From: Cacajao melanocephalus
Lineage: Eukaryota; Chordata; Mammalia; Primates; Pitheciidae
Assembly: GCA_963573385.1 (NCBI GenBank)
Contig: CAUYLG010052107.1
Coordinates: 62,001-126,000 of the forward strand
Length of the DNA stretch: 64,000 nucleotides
Direction of reading: 5' to 3'
A program made the translations under genes and the position numbers. Below, piece by piece: positions 15,516 through 27,734 of this stretch (its first letter is position 1; every line of letters begins with the position of its first letter). The notes below the pieces were generated by a model, which saw only the letters and a program-made list of their open reading frames with translations, had not been told where the DNA came from and did no database searches.

Positions 15516-15665
15516 ATACATACATACATATATCTATACCTACATATATGTATTATATATACATATATTTTATATTAATTTATATTATTAAACTAAATTA
15601 ATAGATTACTCACATTAATTTATATTACTAGGTTTTATATATTAGATAATATATGTTAGATTTGG
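15516..15665. repeat. AT-rich low-complexity tail
   Basis: A (TACA)n run merges into TA-rich sequence after the AluJ tail. It probably grew from the Alu poly-A tail. Confidence 0.7.
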
Positions 15666-15669
15666 TTGT

Positions 15670-18600
15670 AGCATGCAACTAAGTTATTTAAGAATAATTT
15701 TGGCAGTTTTATGGTTTGCTTTTACAATGTCTACTGAAGTCTTAAATTTTTAATCACCATGCTTTTATAATACATATCACATTTTGTGATTTCAAATAAT
15801 AACTCTAGCTTATAGAACTCAAGGAAGTGAGAAGAACACCAGGCAGAGAGTTCAGGAACCTGTGTGATACACAGGATAAGAGACAATAGCAACCTATAAT
15901 GCCAGCATGAGAGATTGCTATTATACTGTGAGAGATTATACACAATCTAAGGGTAGGAGAAGTGACTTAAAGTGCACTTGCTCCTTCCTGGAGCATTGAT
16001 TGATTTATTGATTTTATAAATCACAAGCCACCCACCTCACCTATTTCCATTTTTTTTCTTATATCTTTAAAATTAACAAGGAGAGCTAGAAAACTCTGAG
16101 GCTAAAGAATTTCTGTGCTCCAAGGAAGCCTGCTTTCTGCTTCTTAGCTTCGTATGTGACTTGCTAACCAGGTATCTGCTCCATAGATAAAATGTATTCT
16201 TTTTTCCTTGTACCAATAACCTAAGTTATGTTTTACTTAATGGAAAAAAAAGTATAAATAAAATTACAGATACTAGGTACTTTTCCAATGTCTAGTATCT
16301 GTAATTTTGAGAAAACTGTCTGACCTTTCCCCAGACCTCAGAGCAGAACATCTCCTTGAGTTGGCAGGATTTTCTGGCTATGTCTGGTGCGTGTTCACAG
16401 AGTAGTTAATATACAGAGCTTGACACATGACCAGATCTACCCATGCATAACTTTCCTTGTTGTTACATTCTGTTTGCATTATGAATTAACTTGCTTCCAC
16501 AACGTAAGGTGTAGATAACAATTTGCAATATTCCTGGGGATGTTATTTTGTATCCCAGTTTAGTTTCACTAAAAGTATTTATGATTGAGTGATTGACTTT
16601 TCTTTTCTTGCTCAAAAAATTTAAATTACAAGGAAGAAGGTAAACCAGTCACTTACAATTCTTGGCACATATTGTTTTATTCCTATAAACAATTTCCATT
16701 CCTATTCATTGAACTCCATGCCTCACAAGAGTTTTAATGTATGTGGGTTATTACAGAAGCCACTATGAACAGAAGTGACCAGAACCATTTCCTGAGGTTG
16801 GTTATCATCCAGATAACCAACCTATGACCATGGAATGATAGGAAAGGGTGAACATTTTAGGATGCTTTGTATGACTATAAAGCCACAGCAAAGAGTTGGG
16901 GAAATGAAGGGGAATTATAAACCAAAATGGGTTCACAGCAAAGGCTGAGGAACCATGGCCTCTGTAGGGTTGCCACATATGCCTCTGCATATTTACTGTT
17001 TAAGAGCTCATTGCTGAGGATGCAAGAGGGGCTGGAATCTATTCCTACTCCCTTCAACAATCCCTGAACCCATGAAACTGAGTCAGGCTGGAGGAAGAGC
17101 CTTTTTCTTATTTACATAAAGGCAATTCCTAATTTAATTGTGAATTTGTTAAAGTATAAGAAAGACTTTTTAAGGGAGAGAGGAAAAACAAAACACTTTA
17201 ACTTTCTTAAGCAGAAAAGAAAATTCACTGAAGAATAACAGAAATATATCACGAAACCAAAGGAAGGGTAATGATCAGATCTCAGAAACCTGGGATCTAG
17301 CAGGATGCTCTTCTCTGTCTCTCTTACTCTGTCTCTCTCTGTGAGTCAGCCTCCTTCTTTCTCTTACTGTAGAGTAGGTTTCTCTGTCTGGCCAAGAATG
17401 ACTACCAAGAGCCCATGAGGTTTATATCTTACAGTTTCAGTACCAAAGGAAGACTGGCTAACATTCTTCCTGTTTCCAAGTCCAAATTCCTGGACAAGAG
17501 AATTATTGATCCAGTGTGGTACCCACTCTTGGACCAATCAATTATGGCTCTGGTTTGAGGTAGCATTATATATTTAAGAGATAATTATTTAGAAACCATC
17601 TATAGGAAGTAGTTCGCTGGGGGTGTGAGGAAAGCCTTCCAGAAGAACAGACTCCTTTTCTTCTGATAGTCAGATACAGCAATAAGAGTTCATTAAAATT
17701 ACATACAAAGGGACAGCCCCAATCAATTATATAATAAAATGTGTCTCCTGAAAAAGCAAAGCCAAAAAAGAAGTGTCATCCTATAAACATTCGACTCAAA
17801 GCAGCAATTTTGTTCCTTTGGTCCCATATCTCAAACTTCAATCTGAGCAACTTTTCTTCCACATTTAATCCTATTAAATCCCTACTAATCCCATGAAGTT
17901 TACTGAATGTCCTCTGTCTTCCAAAATGCCATCCCCAAGTATTATATGCTTCAGTGATTTATTTCTTGCCTCCATTGACAATTTGATTTATATGTGTATC
18001 TCTTGGCCAGCTCCTACATTTATTTGTTAATTATTGTATGCATACAGCTTGTCTCCTCTTCTGGATTTTAAGCTTCTTAAATATTTTTATAACAATTATG
18101 GCCCATAGCACTAATAATTAAAGATTGCCTTTCTTCTATTCCATGCACCTTGCAGCATGAGGCTGAATGCAGTCTTAGTAATCAAGTTTGAGTACAGACC
18201 TTGGGAAGATGGGATTTAGCATTATTTATTCAAAGCATACCCAGAGCCCCAAAGCAAGCAGATCAAATAAGGGGGAGGGTTACTGATTGTTTCCAGACAC
18301 ATACACTGAATAATATGCTAAGAAAAAAAATCTCCAGACACCAAATAATATGTGAAAAAAAGACTTCAAATGTTTATAAAATATGCTACAGCACTTGGTG
18401 CCCCATAAAATGCCATACTGATAATGAACTAGGAATGAGGACACAATTTCCCCATTTGGGCTTTTTTTTTTTTTCTGCCTAAAGAAGTGCCAAAGGAAAA
18501 AAGAAGTTTGGAAGATTTACAGAAAGGAACATTCTTTCCATAAGACAATAGAAATTTGTGATTCAACCTAGGTTTGCAAATCTAAGACTTGTCAACTAAG

Positions 18601-18970
18601 GTGTGGCAAACAAAAAGCAGAAGACATGAATTTGCATTAACTAAATGACCATCATTTTGACTTTGTGAAAAGGAGAAAAAGTATGAGACACATTTAAAAG
18701 GTACAATAACTCAAAATCTGATTAAATGTTATAGGAAAATACTCCACCGAGAGCACCCTGTTTAGTAAACTCATTATGAAGCTTTTACATTAGCATATTT
18801 ACTGTTAGGATGTAAAAAAAAAAAAAAAAAGCCCCCAGAGTGACTAAAAATAGATCTTAAAAAATAAAAGACATTTCCTCTGTAATATTTGCTTGAATTT
18901 TAAAAATTTTATTCTCATGCTGTTTTCTCATATTCATGCTGTGTAACACAGCTTAACAGTACATTCTCAT
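15670..18970. other. No gene recognised; long unassigned stretch
   Basis: Only short open frames without recognisable domains. Visible structure: a perfect inverted repeat at 16260-16308, a TCTC-rich run near 17317-17342, an A17 run near 18815-18831, and a possible unnamed medium-reiteration repeat around 17280-17570. Confidence 0.5.
16260..16308. repeat. Perfect 17-bp inverted repeat with 15-nt loop
   Basis: The arm AAAATTACAGATACTAG at 16260-16276 is followed by its exact reverse complement at 16292-16308. The spacer is 15 nt. One more A-T and two G-T pairs could extend the stem inward. No transposon name was recognised. Confidence 0.95.
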
Positions 18971-18971
18971 G

Positions 18972-19105
18972 TAGACATTATGTGTGACTTTTCGCCCCTT
19001 TCACAGGGGAAAAAAAGTGAGACTTAAAAAGATTTCCTGACTTGCCAAAGGCAGAGCAGGTAACTAATCTGAATTGTACAGATTCCAACTCACTGAAGTC
19101 TGAAT
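18972..19105 (+). repeat. MIR SINE fragment
   Basis: The order cccctttcacagggg, then gagacttaaaaagatttcc, then acttgccaaaggcagagcag, then attccaactcactgaagtct follows MIR in the plus direction. It is diverged. Confidence 0.5.
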
Positions 19106-19109
19106 AAAT

Positions 19110-19393
19110 ATAATTTTACTTTGTTTTATTTTCTTTTTTTCCTGAAGGATATATATATACCCATAGGGCAAAGATTTTTTTTAAATAAAAAGAAAAAAAC
19201 ATTCTCGCCTCTGTGTTAATTCCCTAAACTCTTAAAGACAACATTTATAAACGATTTGGATGAAGGAGGATGGGAAAGAGGAGAAGTCCATCCCTGCTGA
19301 TTCTGGCTGAATTCAGCTACAGTGTGAAATTTATTATTTATTTTACTGTTTTTGCTCTTTCAATGTGAAAGAAATTATGTATGTGTGTATGCA

Positions 19394-19427
<34 letters not shown>

Positions 19428-20235
19428 CGTATATACATATATATACGTATATACATATGTGTGTGTGTGTGTATATATATATATACACACACACACTTTT
19501 TTTATCATTTCAATAATGTGGTAATTTTTTTTCCCTGCCTATCTGGCAAAGGCAGATAATTGAAAGCAAATTGATCTTTTTAAGTTGCACTCAGAATCAT
19601 TTCTCCTTCCTATCTTGTTTTACTGTTCCTGCAAAAAGATGTTTTCGAGAAAATTAGATTCACTGTTTGCATAAACCAATGATTTAGCTGGTGGCTCTGC
19701 AGGTCCAATTAACTGTTCTAATAATACGGATGAAATGGTCATAGTTATGTTTGTAGCCAATTAGATTTGTTTTGATTGAACACTCCCTCTTGTAATTTTA
19801 TTTAAAGTAAAGAAAACATAGCACTAAAAATATATTTCATAGGATAGGAGAGGATACTTGGGGGGAAAGAGAAGAAAATATCTAGGTTATAATAAAATAA
19901 TAAATACATAATAGATAAAATAAAATTCATGATCTCTCATTTACATATAAGCATAAAGAAAAGACTTACTTGCACAAATTTTAAAAGCTGCACATAATAC
20001 ACTTTGAAGACATCTTAATTATGACTATCAATATTATCACTACTTCATTATAAAAAAAATATTATTGATGTCAGACAAAATGGCAAAAGTCAAAGGAACA
20101 CAGAGCTGAGAATCAATAGATTGCGAGTCTAGCTCTGGGCTTAGTGAGTCACAACCTATCCCAACTTATTTTTCTTTAGTGCTCTCAAATAGCTTACAAT
20201 ATATTTGGCAAAACAAAGTAATTCACGTAAAAGGA
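19110..20235. other. No gene recognised apart from a microsatellite
   Basis: AT-rich unassigned DNA around the GT/AT repeat at 19387-19496. No coding-like frame. Confidence 0.5.
19387..19496. repeat. Compound (GT)n/(AT)n/(AC)n microsatellite with perfect palindrome
   Basis: A (GT)n run to 19420 is followed by an exact 18-bp tandem duplication atatatacgtatatacat (19421-19438 and 19439-19456). Then comes a perfect 36-nt palindrome at 19461-19496 made of six GT, six AT and six AC units. Confidence 0.97.
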
Positions 20236-20239
20236 AAAA

Positions 20240-20435
20240 AAAACATTTGCTAGGTACTAACTTGCTGATTGTCATAACAACTCAAAGAGGTAGGTACTAT
20301 TATTTCAGTTTTACACACAAGAAAACTAAGGCAAAGAGAGATTTGGAAACTTTCCAAGGCCTCTCTGTTGGTTAATTATCAGAGCCAGATTTCAAGCCCA
20401 GTCAGCTTCAGATCATGTGCACTTAACTACTACCG
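20240..20435 (+). repeat. MIR SINE
   Basis: Well preserved MIR core: a stretch with caactcaaagaggtaggta, then tactattatttcagttttac, then aactaaggcaaagagagatt, then cagagccagatttcaagccc, and a CTTAACTACTACCGCATGAT end. The strand is plus. Confidence 0.85.
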
Positions 20436-20439
20436 CATG

Positions 20440-21560
20440 ATATGATGTCAGAAACGCAATGAGTTCAAAGGGAACAGTAGGATAATTACACACCCAGAAT
20501 AGTTGAGCATTGGAGCAACAAGAGAGGATTCCACATTCTAAGACCATGAGGCAAACCTTGAAGGATGAAGAGTGTTGGATGGACAGTGGAATGGATGATA
20601 GAAGTAGAAAGAAGAAATTCACCATGAAAGTGGCAGCAGGTATGGGTGGCAGGAGGGAAATCCCAAGGGAACTTCAGTGAGAGATGAGGATGGACAAGTC
20701 AATTGTGGAGAACTTTGACAACCAAGTTAGCAGCCTTCCAAGCTCCACAAATAGACGGCTCTGTTTACCTGACCCTCTATAGGTTAGTCTCTACAGCTGA
20801 GCTTGGCTATGCTTCCATAAAGTGGTGCTTGCAGAGCGAGCAAGGATTCAGATTGCAACTGCTTTATTCTGAAAACCCCAATCAGGACCCAACCTGGTCC
20901 ATAGGAAGTCTTTGTACCAATTAGACAGAAGTGCTCTCTCTCAATGAGCACAGGGCTTAGAGAGCAGAGCATGCCTTTGTGTGATGTAGAGGAGGGCCCA
21001 GGCAGACACAGCCCTGTGTGTAGAGCTTGATGATTCAACACAGGCTGCTCTCAGCCCTAAGGGCACTCTCAAGCAGGAGCACACAAATTGCTCAAAACTA
21101 TATACATCAGCCCCAACGTCAACCAATGCTCACATCCTCTGAAATCATCCTTAAAATTTGCAAAAGTTTATATAATTTTATATAATTACAAATATTGGTT
21201 ATACTCAAAAGTGGCAATAATCACTCTTAATGCTTATTTGGGAAAAGGAAATTGTAAATATTTGAAAAACAATTACTTATGTAATATGGCAAAATTCAGT
21301 GATTCTAGCTATGGTAATCAATATTAAAGATTTTGTTTTACTTCAGAAATGTATACGCAAAAATTTTTTTCTCTAATATATTTGTAGTTCATATTGGAAT
21401 AAAATTAGAAGGTAATTTGGGCACATCATTTGTAGATTATAAAGCAGTGATTCCAATGTTTATATTTTATGTTCCTAATTCCATGGGGAAAATATTTATA
21501 TTAGGATTTTTTCTTCTTCTAAAAATGAAATTCTATGTATATTATTATAATATGATTTAA
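20440..21560. other. No gene recognised
   Basis: Unassigned sequence with short open frames lacking recognisable domains. Confidence 0.45.
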
Positions 21561-21720
21561 ACGAGTAGAAAGAAACTTTTTCAGATGATCAGTGTGTTCT
21601 AAAACTCGATGTGGTGATTGTTGCACAAATGAATAAATTTAAGAAAATGCACTGAATCTACACATATTATATTTATGGTATGCAATTTGTACCTTGATAA
21701 AGCTTTTTCTTAAAAAAAAT
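21561..21720 (+). repeat. Old LINE-1 3' end fragment (L1M type)
   Basis: Contains ctcgatgtggtgattgttgc, then ggtatgcaatttgtaccttg and ataaagctttttcttaaaaa, which is the usual order at the end of old L1M 3' UTRs in the plus direction. Confidence 0.6.
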
Positions 21721-21997
21721 TAAAACTGATGGCTTTTTGTGAATATATTACAAATTCTTTGAATTTACTTATACTTTTCAAGATCCTCCTAGTTTAACAA
21801 AAATATGTATAGCCTACATAATTTAAAAAAATGATTTCAACTCTATTCAATTCAACATATACTTTTATCTAGCACACATTCTTTGCTTAGCATTGTGACA
21901 GAATCTAGAGTTGTACAAAATAAAAACATAACATCTGGTCCCTTCCTTAAGGAGTGTACAGTGGAATAAGAGTATCAAAAACGTAAACAGCAAATTA

Positions 21998-23190
21998 TTC
22001 TAGACATAGAATCATTTGATCTGCAAGCAGCAATAGTTTGACCTTTTCTTTACCTAGTTGGATGCACTTTATTTACTTTTCTTGCCTGATTGCTCTGGCC
22101 AGGACTCCCAGTACTATGTTGAATAGGAACAGTGAAAGACAGCATCCTCATCTTGTCCTAGTTTTTAAGAGAAATGCTTCCAGTTTTTGTCCATTCAGTG
22201 TGATGTTGGCTGTGGGTTTGTGACAGATGGCTATTATTTTGAGATATATTCCTTCAAAACATAATTTATTAAGAGTTTTGCTTTTGTTTTTAGACAAGGT
22301 CTCGTTCTGTCATGCAGGCTGGAATACAGTGGCATAATCATGGCTCACTGCAACCTTGACTTCCCAGGCTCAATGAATCCTCCTGCCTCAGCCTCCTGAG
22401 TAGCTGGGAATACAGGTGCACACTGCCACACCTGGCTAGTTTTTGTATTGTTTTGTAGAGATGGGTTTTTTTCATGTTGCCCAGCTGGTCTAAAACTCCT
22501 GAGGCTTAAGCAATCTACCCACCTTGGCCTTCCAAAGTGTTGGGATTATAGGTGTGAGCCACCATGCCCAGCAGAGAGTTTCTATCATGAAGTGATGTTG
22601 AATTTATTGAAAGCCTTTTCTACATCTGTTAAGATATAATCATTTGGTTTTTGTCTTTAGTTCTGTTTATGTGTTGAATCACAATTGTTGAATTGTGTAT
22701 GTTGAACCAACCTTGCATCCCAGGGATAAAGCTAACTTGATCATGGTGTATTAGCTTTTTGATGTGTTGCTGAATTCAGTTTGCAAGTATTTTGTGAGGA
22801 TTTTTGCATCAATGTTCATTACAATATTGGCTTGATGTTTTAAGTTGCTGTTGTGTCTCTGCCAGGTTTTGGTATCAGAATGATGCTGACCTCCTAGAAT
22901 GAGTTAAGGAGGAGTCCTCTTTCTCAATTTTTTTGGAATAGTTTCAGTAGGAATGGTACCAACTCTTCTTTGTACATCTGGTAGAATTCCACTGTCAATC
23001 TGCCTGGTCCTGGGCATTAATTTATTATTTATTTATTTATTTATTTATTTATTGTAGGCTATTTATTACTGATTAAATTTTGGAGCTCATTATTGATCTA
23101 TTCAGGGAATCAGTTTCTTCCTGGTTCAGTCTTAGGAGGGTGTATGTGTCCAGGAATTTTCCTTCTCTTCTAGGTTTTCTGCTTTCTTTT
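21998..23190 (-). repeat. Inverted 5' part of a twin-primed LINE-1 (ORF2)
   Basis: Reverse L1 ORF2 RT region, starting at the low coordinate with TTCTAGACATAGAATC and running backward through the RT core. The minus-strand FADD position reads LADQ. An AluJ (22281-22572) splits it and a (TTTA)n expansion lies at 23018-23055. In L1 order the low-coordinate end abuts the first base of the plus-strand part at about 23197, so both are pieces of one insertion. Confidence 0.9.
22281..22572 (-). repeat. Alu SINE (AluJ-like) nested in L1
   Basis: Reverse Alu dimer: tagacaaggtctcgttctgt start, gcctcctgagtagctgggaa middle, ggtgtgagccaccatgccca end. The flanks AAGAGTTTTG (22271-22280) and AGAGAGTTTCT (22573-22583) look like a degenerate target-site duplication. 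L1 sequence continues on both sides. Confidence 0.93.
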
Positions 23191-23196
23191 CTACTT

Positions 23197-24475
23197 CTAG
23201 GAAACCCCATAGGATTGGCCTAAAAGCTCCTTCAGTTGATTAACAACTTTAGTAAAGTTTCAGGATACAAAAATCAATGCATAAATATTACTAGCATTTC
23301 TATACACCAATAACAGCTAAGCCAAGAGTGACCCAGGCACACAATCTTATTTCCAATTGCCACAAAAAGAATAAAATACTTAGGAATACAGCTAGCCAGG
23401 GAGGTGAAAGAGTTCTACAATAAGAATTACAAAACACTGCTCAGCGAAATCAGAGATGAAACAAACAAATGGAAAAACATTTCATGCTCATGGATAGGAA
23501 GAGTCAATATCATTAAAATAGCCATGCTGGCCAAGCAATTTACAGATTCAATGTTATTCTTATATAATATATGATCTAATATCCAGCGTCTATGAGGAAC
23601 TTAAACAAATTTACAAGAAAAAAAAATCCCATTAAATAGTGGGCAAAGGACATGAACAGACACTTTTCAAGAGAAGATATACATGTGGCTGACAAGCATA
23701 TGAAATAAAGCTCAATATCACTGATTATTAAAGAAACGCAAATCAAAACCACACTGTGAGACCATTCACACCAGTCAGAATGGCTATTATAAAAAGTCAA
23801 AAAATTACAGATGCTGTTGGGGTTGCAGAAAAGAGGGAACACTTATATACTGTTTGTGGGAATGTAAATTAGTTCAACTATTGTGGAAAGTATATGGTAA
23901 TTCCTCAAAGAGCTAAAAACAGAGCTACCATTTGATCCAACAATCCCATTACTGGATATATACTGAAAGTTATATCAATTGTTGTATCATAAAGACACAT
24001 ACTTGTATATGTTCACTGCATCATTATTCAAAATAACGAAGATGTGGAATCAACCTAAATACCCATCAGTAGCAGATTGGATAAATATAATGTGGTATAC
24101 ATATGTATCATGGAATACTATGTAGTCATAAAAAAGGATGAGATCACATCCTTTGCAACAACACAGTTGGAGCTGGAGGCCATTATCCTTAGCAAACTAA
24201 CACAGGAACAGAAAAAAAAAATACTACATGTTCTCATTTATAAGTAGGAACTGAATGATGATAACACAAGGACACAAAGAGGGGAACAATAGACACTGGC
24301 GCTTACTTGAGGGTGGAGGGTGGGAGGAGGGAGATCACGAAAAATAACTATTGGATAGTAGGCTTAGTACCTCAGTAATGAAATAATCTGTACACCAACC
24401 ACCCCCAACATGATTTTACCTGTATAACAAAACTGCACATGTACCCATGAACCTAAAAGTTTTTATTTAAAAAAC
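23197..24475 (+). repeat. Direct 3' part of the twin-primed LINE-1, ORF2 to poly-A
   Basis: Plus L1 from CTTCTAGGAAACCCC through ORF2 and the 3' UTR (ggtggagggtgggaggaggg near 24312) to the tail near 24470. There is an internal loss of several hundred bases of ORF2 near 23555-23575, where acagattcaatgttattctt runs directly into the region with ctaatatccagcgtctatga. All frames are broken. The 3' UTR type fits an older primate L1P. Confidence 0.92.
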
Positions 24476-24479
24476 TACT

Positions 24480-25860
24480 TATTTATTGCAGAATGAAATT
24501 TTTTCAATGTGGTTGCAATGGACAGGTGTTTGCAGCTGGATTTAAAAAAATAAAATAAAGCAATTAATGATTGGCCAAAGGGAACACAAAGGAAAGGATT
24601 GCAGGGCTGGCATAAGAGTTTTAGTGAGTTACTTAGGAGATGAAGCACATGTCCACACCCTTAATTGGAATGAAAGAATGAATATTTGTTTGAAGCTAAG
24701 GGTTAATAGCAAAAGTAAGCATTCTCCATACTTAACACATATATTTGTGTCTGCTAGAAAAAAGTACTAGTAGAATATTTTTTTAAAGTACTATTATGGC
24801 CCATATTTCCAAAGAGTTTTAAAATTTTCAAACGTATCTATAATAATGACTTTTTTCTTGTACCCACACAGTCTGTAGGAATACAGGGCAGTCATTTTTA
24901 AGTATAAGACAAAGAGGTTTAGAGAAAGTAGACAACTTGATGAACACACTACAGGTAAGTGGGCAGAAACAGGAATTGATGTTCCGTTTAGCCATTAATA
25001 TTCCTTGATGATTCTATAGAACGGCATCCTATTGATATTAGAAATCACACACAGTAGCCGTTCATTACACAGGCCCATGGAATGTGCAATATGTCCCACA
25101 CAACACTGCTAATATATGGCAGAGTTAGGACTCCAAAAATGAACCATAACAAAGGGCCCAAATCTTTATTCATGATGCTGAACTGCCATGATGAAATTGC
25201 TCCATATCATTACAAATGGTTTTAAAAACTAGGCTCACAGTTTACGTTGCCATAAAAATCTGGTTTTTATCTATGCATAGACTCTGCCTCTGAGACAGCA
25301 AACCAATCCCTCTTCTTCTCCTCTTCAGCCCTCTCAAATTGAAAACAATGAGGTTAAAGACTTTTATGATGATTCACTTCCACTTAATAAGTAGTAAATA
25401 CATTTTCTCTTCCTTATTTTCCTAATAAAATTTTCTTTTCTCTAACTCACTTTATTGTAAGAATATAGTACGCAACACGTTTAACATATAAAATGCTTTT
25501 ATTGGCTGTTTATGTTATTGGTAAGTCAACAGTAGGCTCTCAATAGTTAAGTTTTGGGACAAAGTTATATGAGCATATTTTACTGTGCAGGAGGTTGGCA
25601 CCCCTAACCCCCACATTGTTCAAGAATCAAATGTAAATAACCTTGAAAAGACAGCAAAATTTTGTAGAGAGTTGGAGGAAAGAGGGAGAGTTGACAGAAG
25701 AAAGAGAATTTACCATTCAATAGGAAAATAAGAAACATGTCAGTTTTTACTTTGTTATTGAAAAAGAAAAAAAGAAAAGAAAAGAGCACATTTTAAAATA
25801 CAGTTGTTTCTCCAACCAGAGTGAATGGGGGTTTGGGGTTAGTTGCCTCCATATACTGAT
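24480..25860. other. No gene recognised; two weak MIR-like pieces
   Basis: 24870-24985 (aagacaaagaggtttagaga, then gtaagtgggcagaaacagga) and 25095-25195 (gctaatatatggcagagtta) look like diverged plus-strand MIR pieces. The rest is unassigned. Confidence 0.4.
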
Positions 25861-25867
25861 CTCCTTT

Positions 25868-26176
25868 TTTTGTTGCTGTTGTTGTTGTTTTGTTTTTGAG
25901 ACAGAGTCTCACTCTGTTGCCAGGCTGGAGTACAGTGGCATGATCTTGGCTCACTGCAACCTCCGTCTTCTGGGTTCAAGAATCCTCCTGCCTCAGCCTC
26001 CTGAGTAGCTGGGACTACAGGTGCATGCCACCACACCCAGCTAATTCTTATACTTTTAGTAGAGACAAAGTTTCTCCATGTTGGTAAGGCTGGTTTTGAA
26101 CTCCCAACCTTAGATGATCTGCCCGCATCAACCTCCCAAAGTGCTGGGATTACAAGTGGGAGCACTGCGCCCGGAC
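25868..26176 (-). repeat. Alu SINE with target-site duplications
   Basis: Reverse Alu dimer with a (GTT)n-modified tail, gagacagagtctcactctgt start and gtgctgggattacaagtggg end. It is flanked by CATATACTGATCTCCTTT (25850-25867) and CACATACTGATCTTCTTT (26177-26194), an 18-bp duplication with two mismatches. Confidence 0.96.
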
Positions 26177-26199
26177 CACATACTGATCTTCTTTCTGAA

Positions 26200-27730
26200 G
26201 GCAGTTACCTCTCTAGGATAATGGGTAATGGAGTTAACCCAAGCATGCCCTGATTATTCTTTGCAAAATTACAATCAGGCATGTTATTCCACATTTCTTG
26301 GGCTGGAGTCAGCAAAAAGGTATCGAAAAGCTGAGAGCTGCACTCAAGGAGCTCTCTTCACGGGAAAAGAATAATCAGAAATACTCCTTAATTACAAGTT
26401 AATACAGAAGAATCACCTGTAAAGCTGGAGGACAATGGAGGTTCCTAGTCCAAAATCCATGGATATTGTATCTCAGTAGATTCTGAGAGAGGCTTATCAT
26501 GTACATTTTAAACATTCTTGCATAACCAAAACCAGCAGAATCTATTGCAGTACATCTGTCCACTACACTATCAGAAACACTACACCAACTCAGATTCCTC
26601 TGTAGGCAGCTAACAAAATAATGAATGTGGATATATAAAATCTTATTTAAATATTTGTTATCAGTATTATCTTTTACTGGACTGAGATTCTAGTTACATA
26701 CTAGTCCCAAAAGTAATAATATATTTATGCAGGAAATTTTCTTCTTTTGATTCGAAGAAAAATCTAAGCAACATATTGACTATACCAGGTACTTAATAAC
26801 TTCTAATGGTTTAGAAGACTATTTCTTTAAATGATTTTCAAAATTGTATTTGTCAGGGAAACTTGCTGTTTCATCGAGATGGTATATAAGGCTTTACAAT
26901 GTCAGGTATATTCCAGGTTTCTTAAATAAATAATCACTGGAAAACAAAATAACATTTTGCCTCTCCCCAGGTCTTTCAGCTGTGGGTACACAAACTTCAC
27001 CCTTCCCTATTCATTTTTAACCAGACATTTAGTCTGAAGAGGTTGGAAGGATATGGGTGCAAACAAAAAGCCACAGGCTTTGAAGCTGCCCATACCTCTC
27101 AAGATGGGAATTTTTATTTGAGAGGTTAGCACCAGAAATGTCTGGCTGTTTTCATTAATTGTGGCACCATGCTTAGAATAAACCAGGTAGGGAAGGACAT
27201 TCATCTTATTTTAAGACTAGCCTTCCATATTCAGAGGAAATTAGCTAGCCACAAATGAAAGGCTTTGACGTCATTAGTCAGTTCAGGTACCACCTGTTAC
27301 TTTATTAAGTGAAAGTGGCAGATTTTAGAAGTGTTCTTTAATTTTATCAGTTCTAATAAGGTGTTGTTTGAAGAGAGAAAAAAAAAAATCCCTGAGGCCC
27401 TGTGTTGGAAGAGCTCAGCCAGGCTGCACCTCTGCAAAGACGGACGTTCTGAGCTGTATGATCAGATTCGCCCTTGCTCATCCAGATTCCTGTCTAACGC
27501 GGTCACAATCCTCTGTGCTCATCCTGACTCACTGAAGGGGAAGCTTCTCCTGGGGAAATCTTGTCTGGACTTCGATGACCTCACTTAATTCCAGAAACAA
27601 GGAAGAAACTAACATAGGAGAAAAAGGCATGAGGTGCTGCTGAAAGATTAGTGTTACCTGGGTGTCCTGGACATCGATTTTTTTTTGTAACAACTTCAGT
27701 TTGAAATTATTACTCATGATAGTAGTAAAG
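26200..27730. other. No confirmed gene; unassigned sequence with a CRE/AP-1-like pair
   Basis: 27331-27588 has an 85-codon frame without recognisable domain. It lies in a stretch with more CpG than its surroundings, near 27410-27580. See the regulatory entry at 27266. Confidence 0.4.
27266..27280. promoter_or_regulatory. Adjacent CRE-like and AP-1-like motifs
   Basis: TGACGTCA (27266-27273, a perfect full CRE palindrome) is directly followed by TTAGTCA (27274-27280, which reads TGACTAA on the other strand, an AP-1-like site). These families bind CREB/ATF and FOS/JUN. Function is inferred from motif only. Confidence 0.3.
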
Positions 27731-27734
27731 GTAT

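Noticed and set aside
20240..20435. tRNA gene at MIR elements
   Set aside because: MIR descends from a tRNA-like head, but I see no intact A and B boxes with cloverleaf pairing at any MIR here.
25839..26165. 108-codon minus frame at 25.8-26.2 kb and similar frames at 15.2-15.5 and 53.5-53.8 kb
   Set aside because: Typical open frames of Alu sequence, present in many Alu copies.
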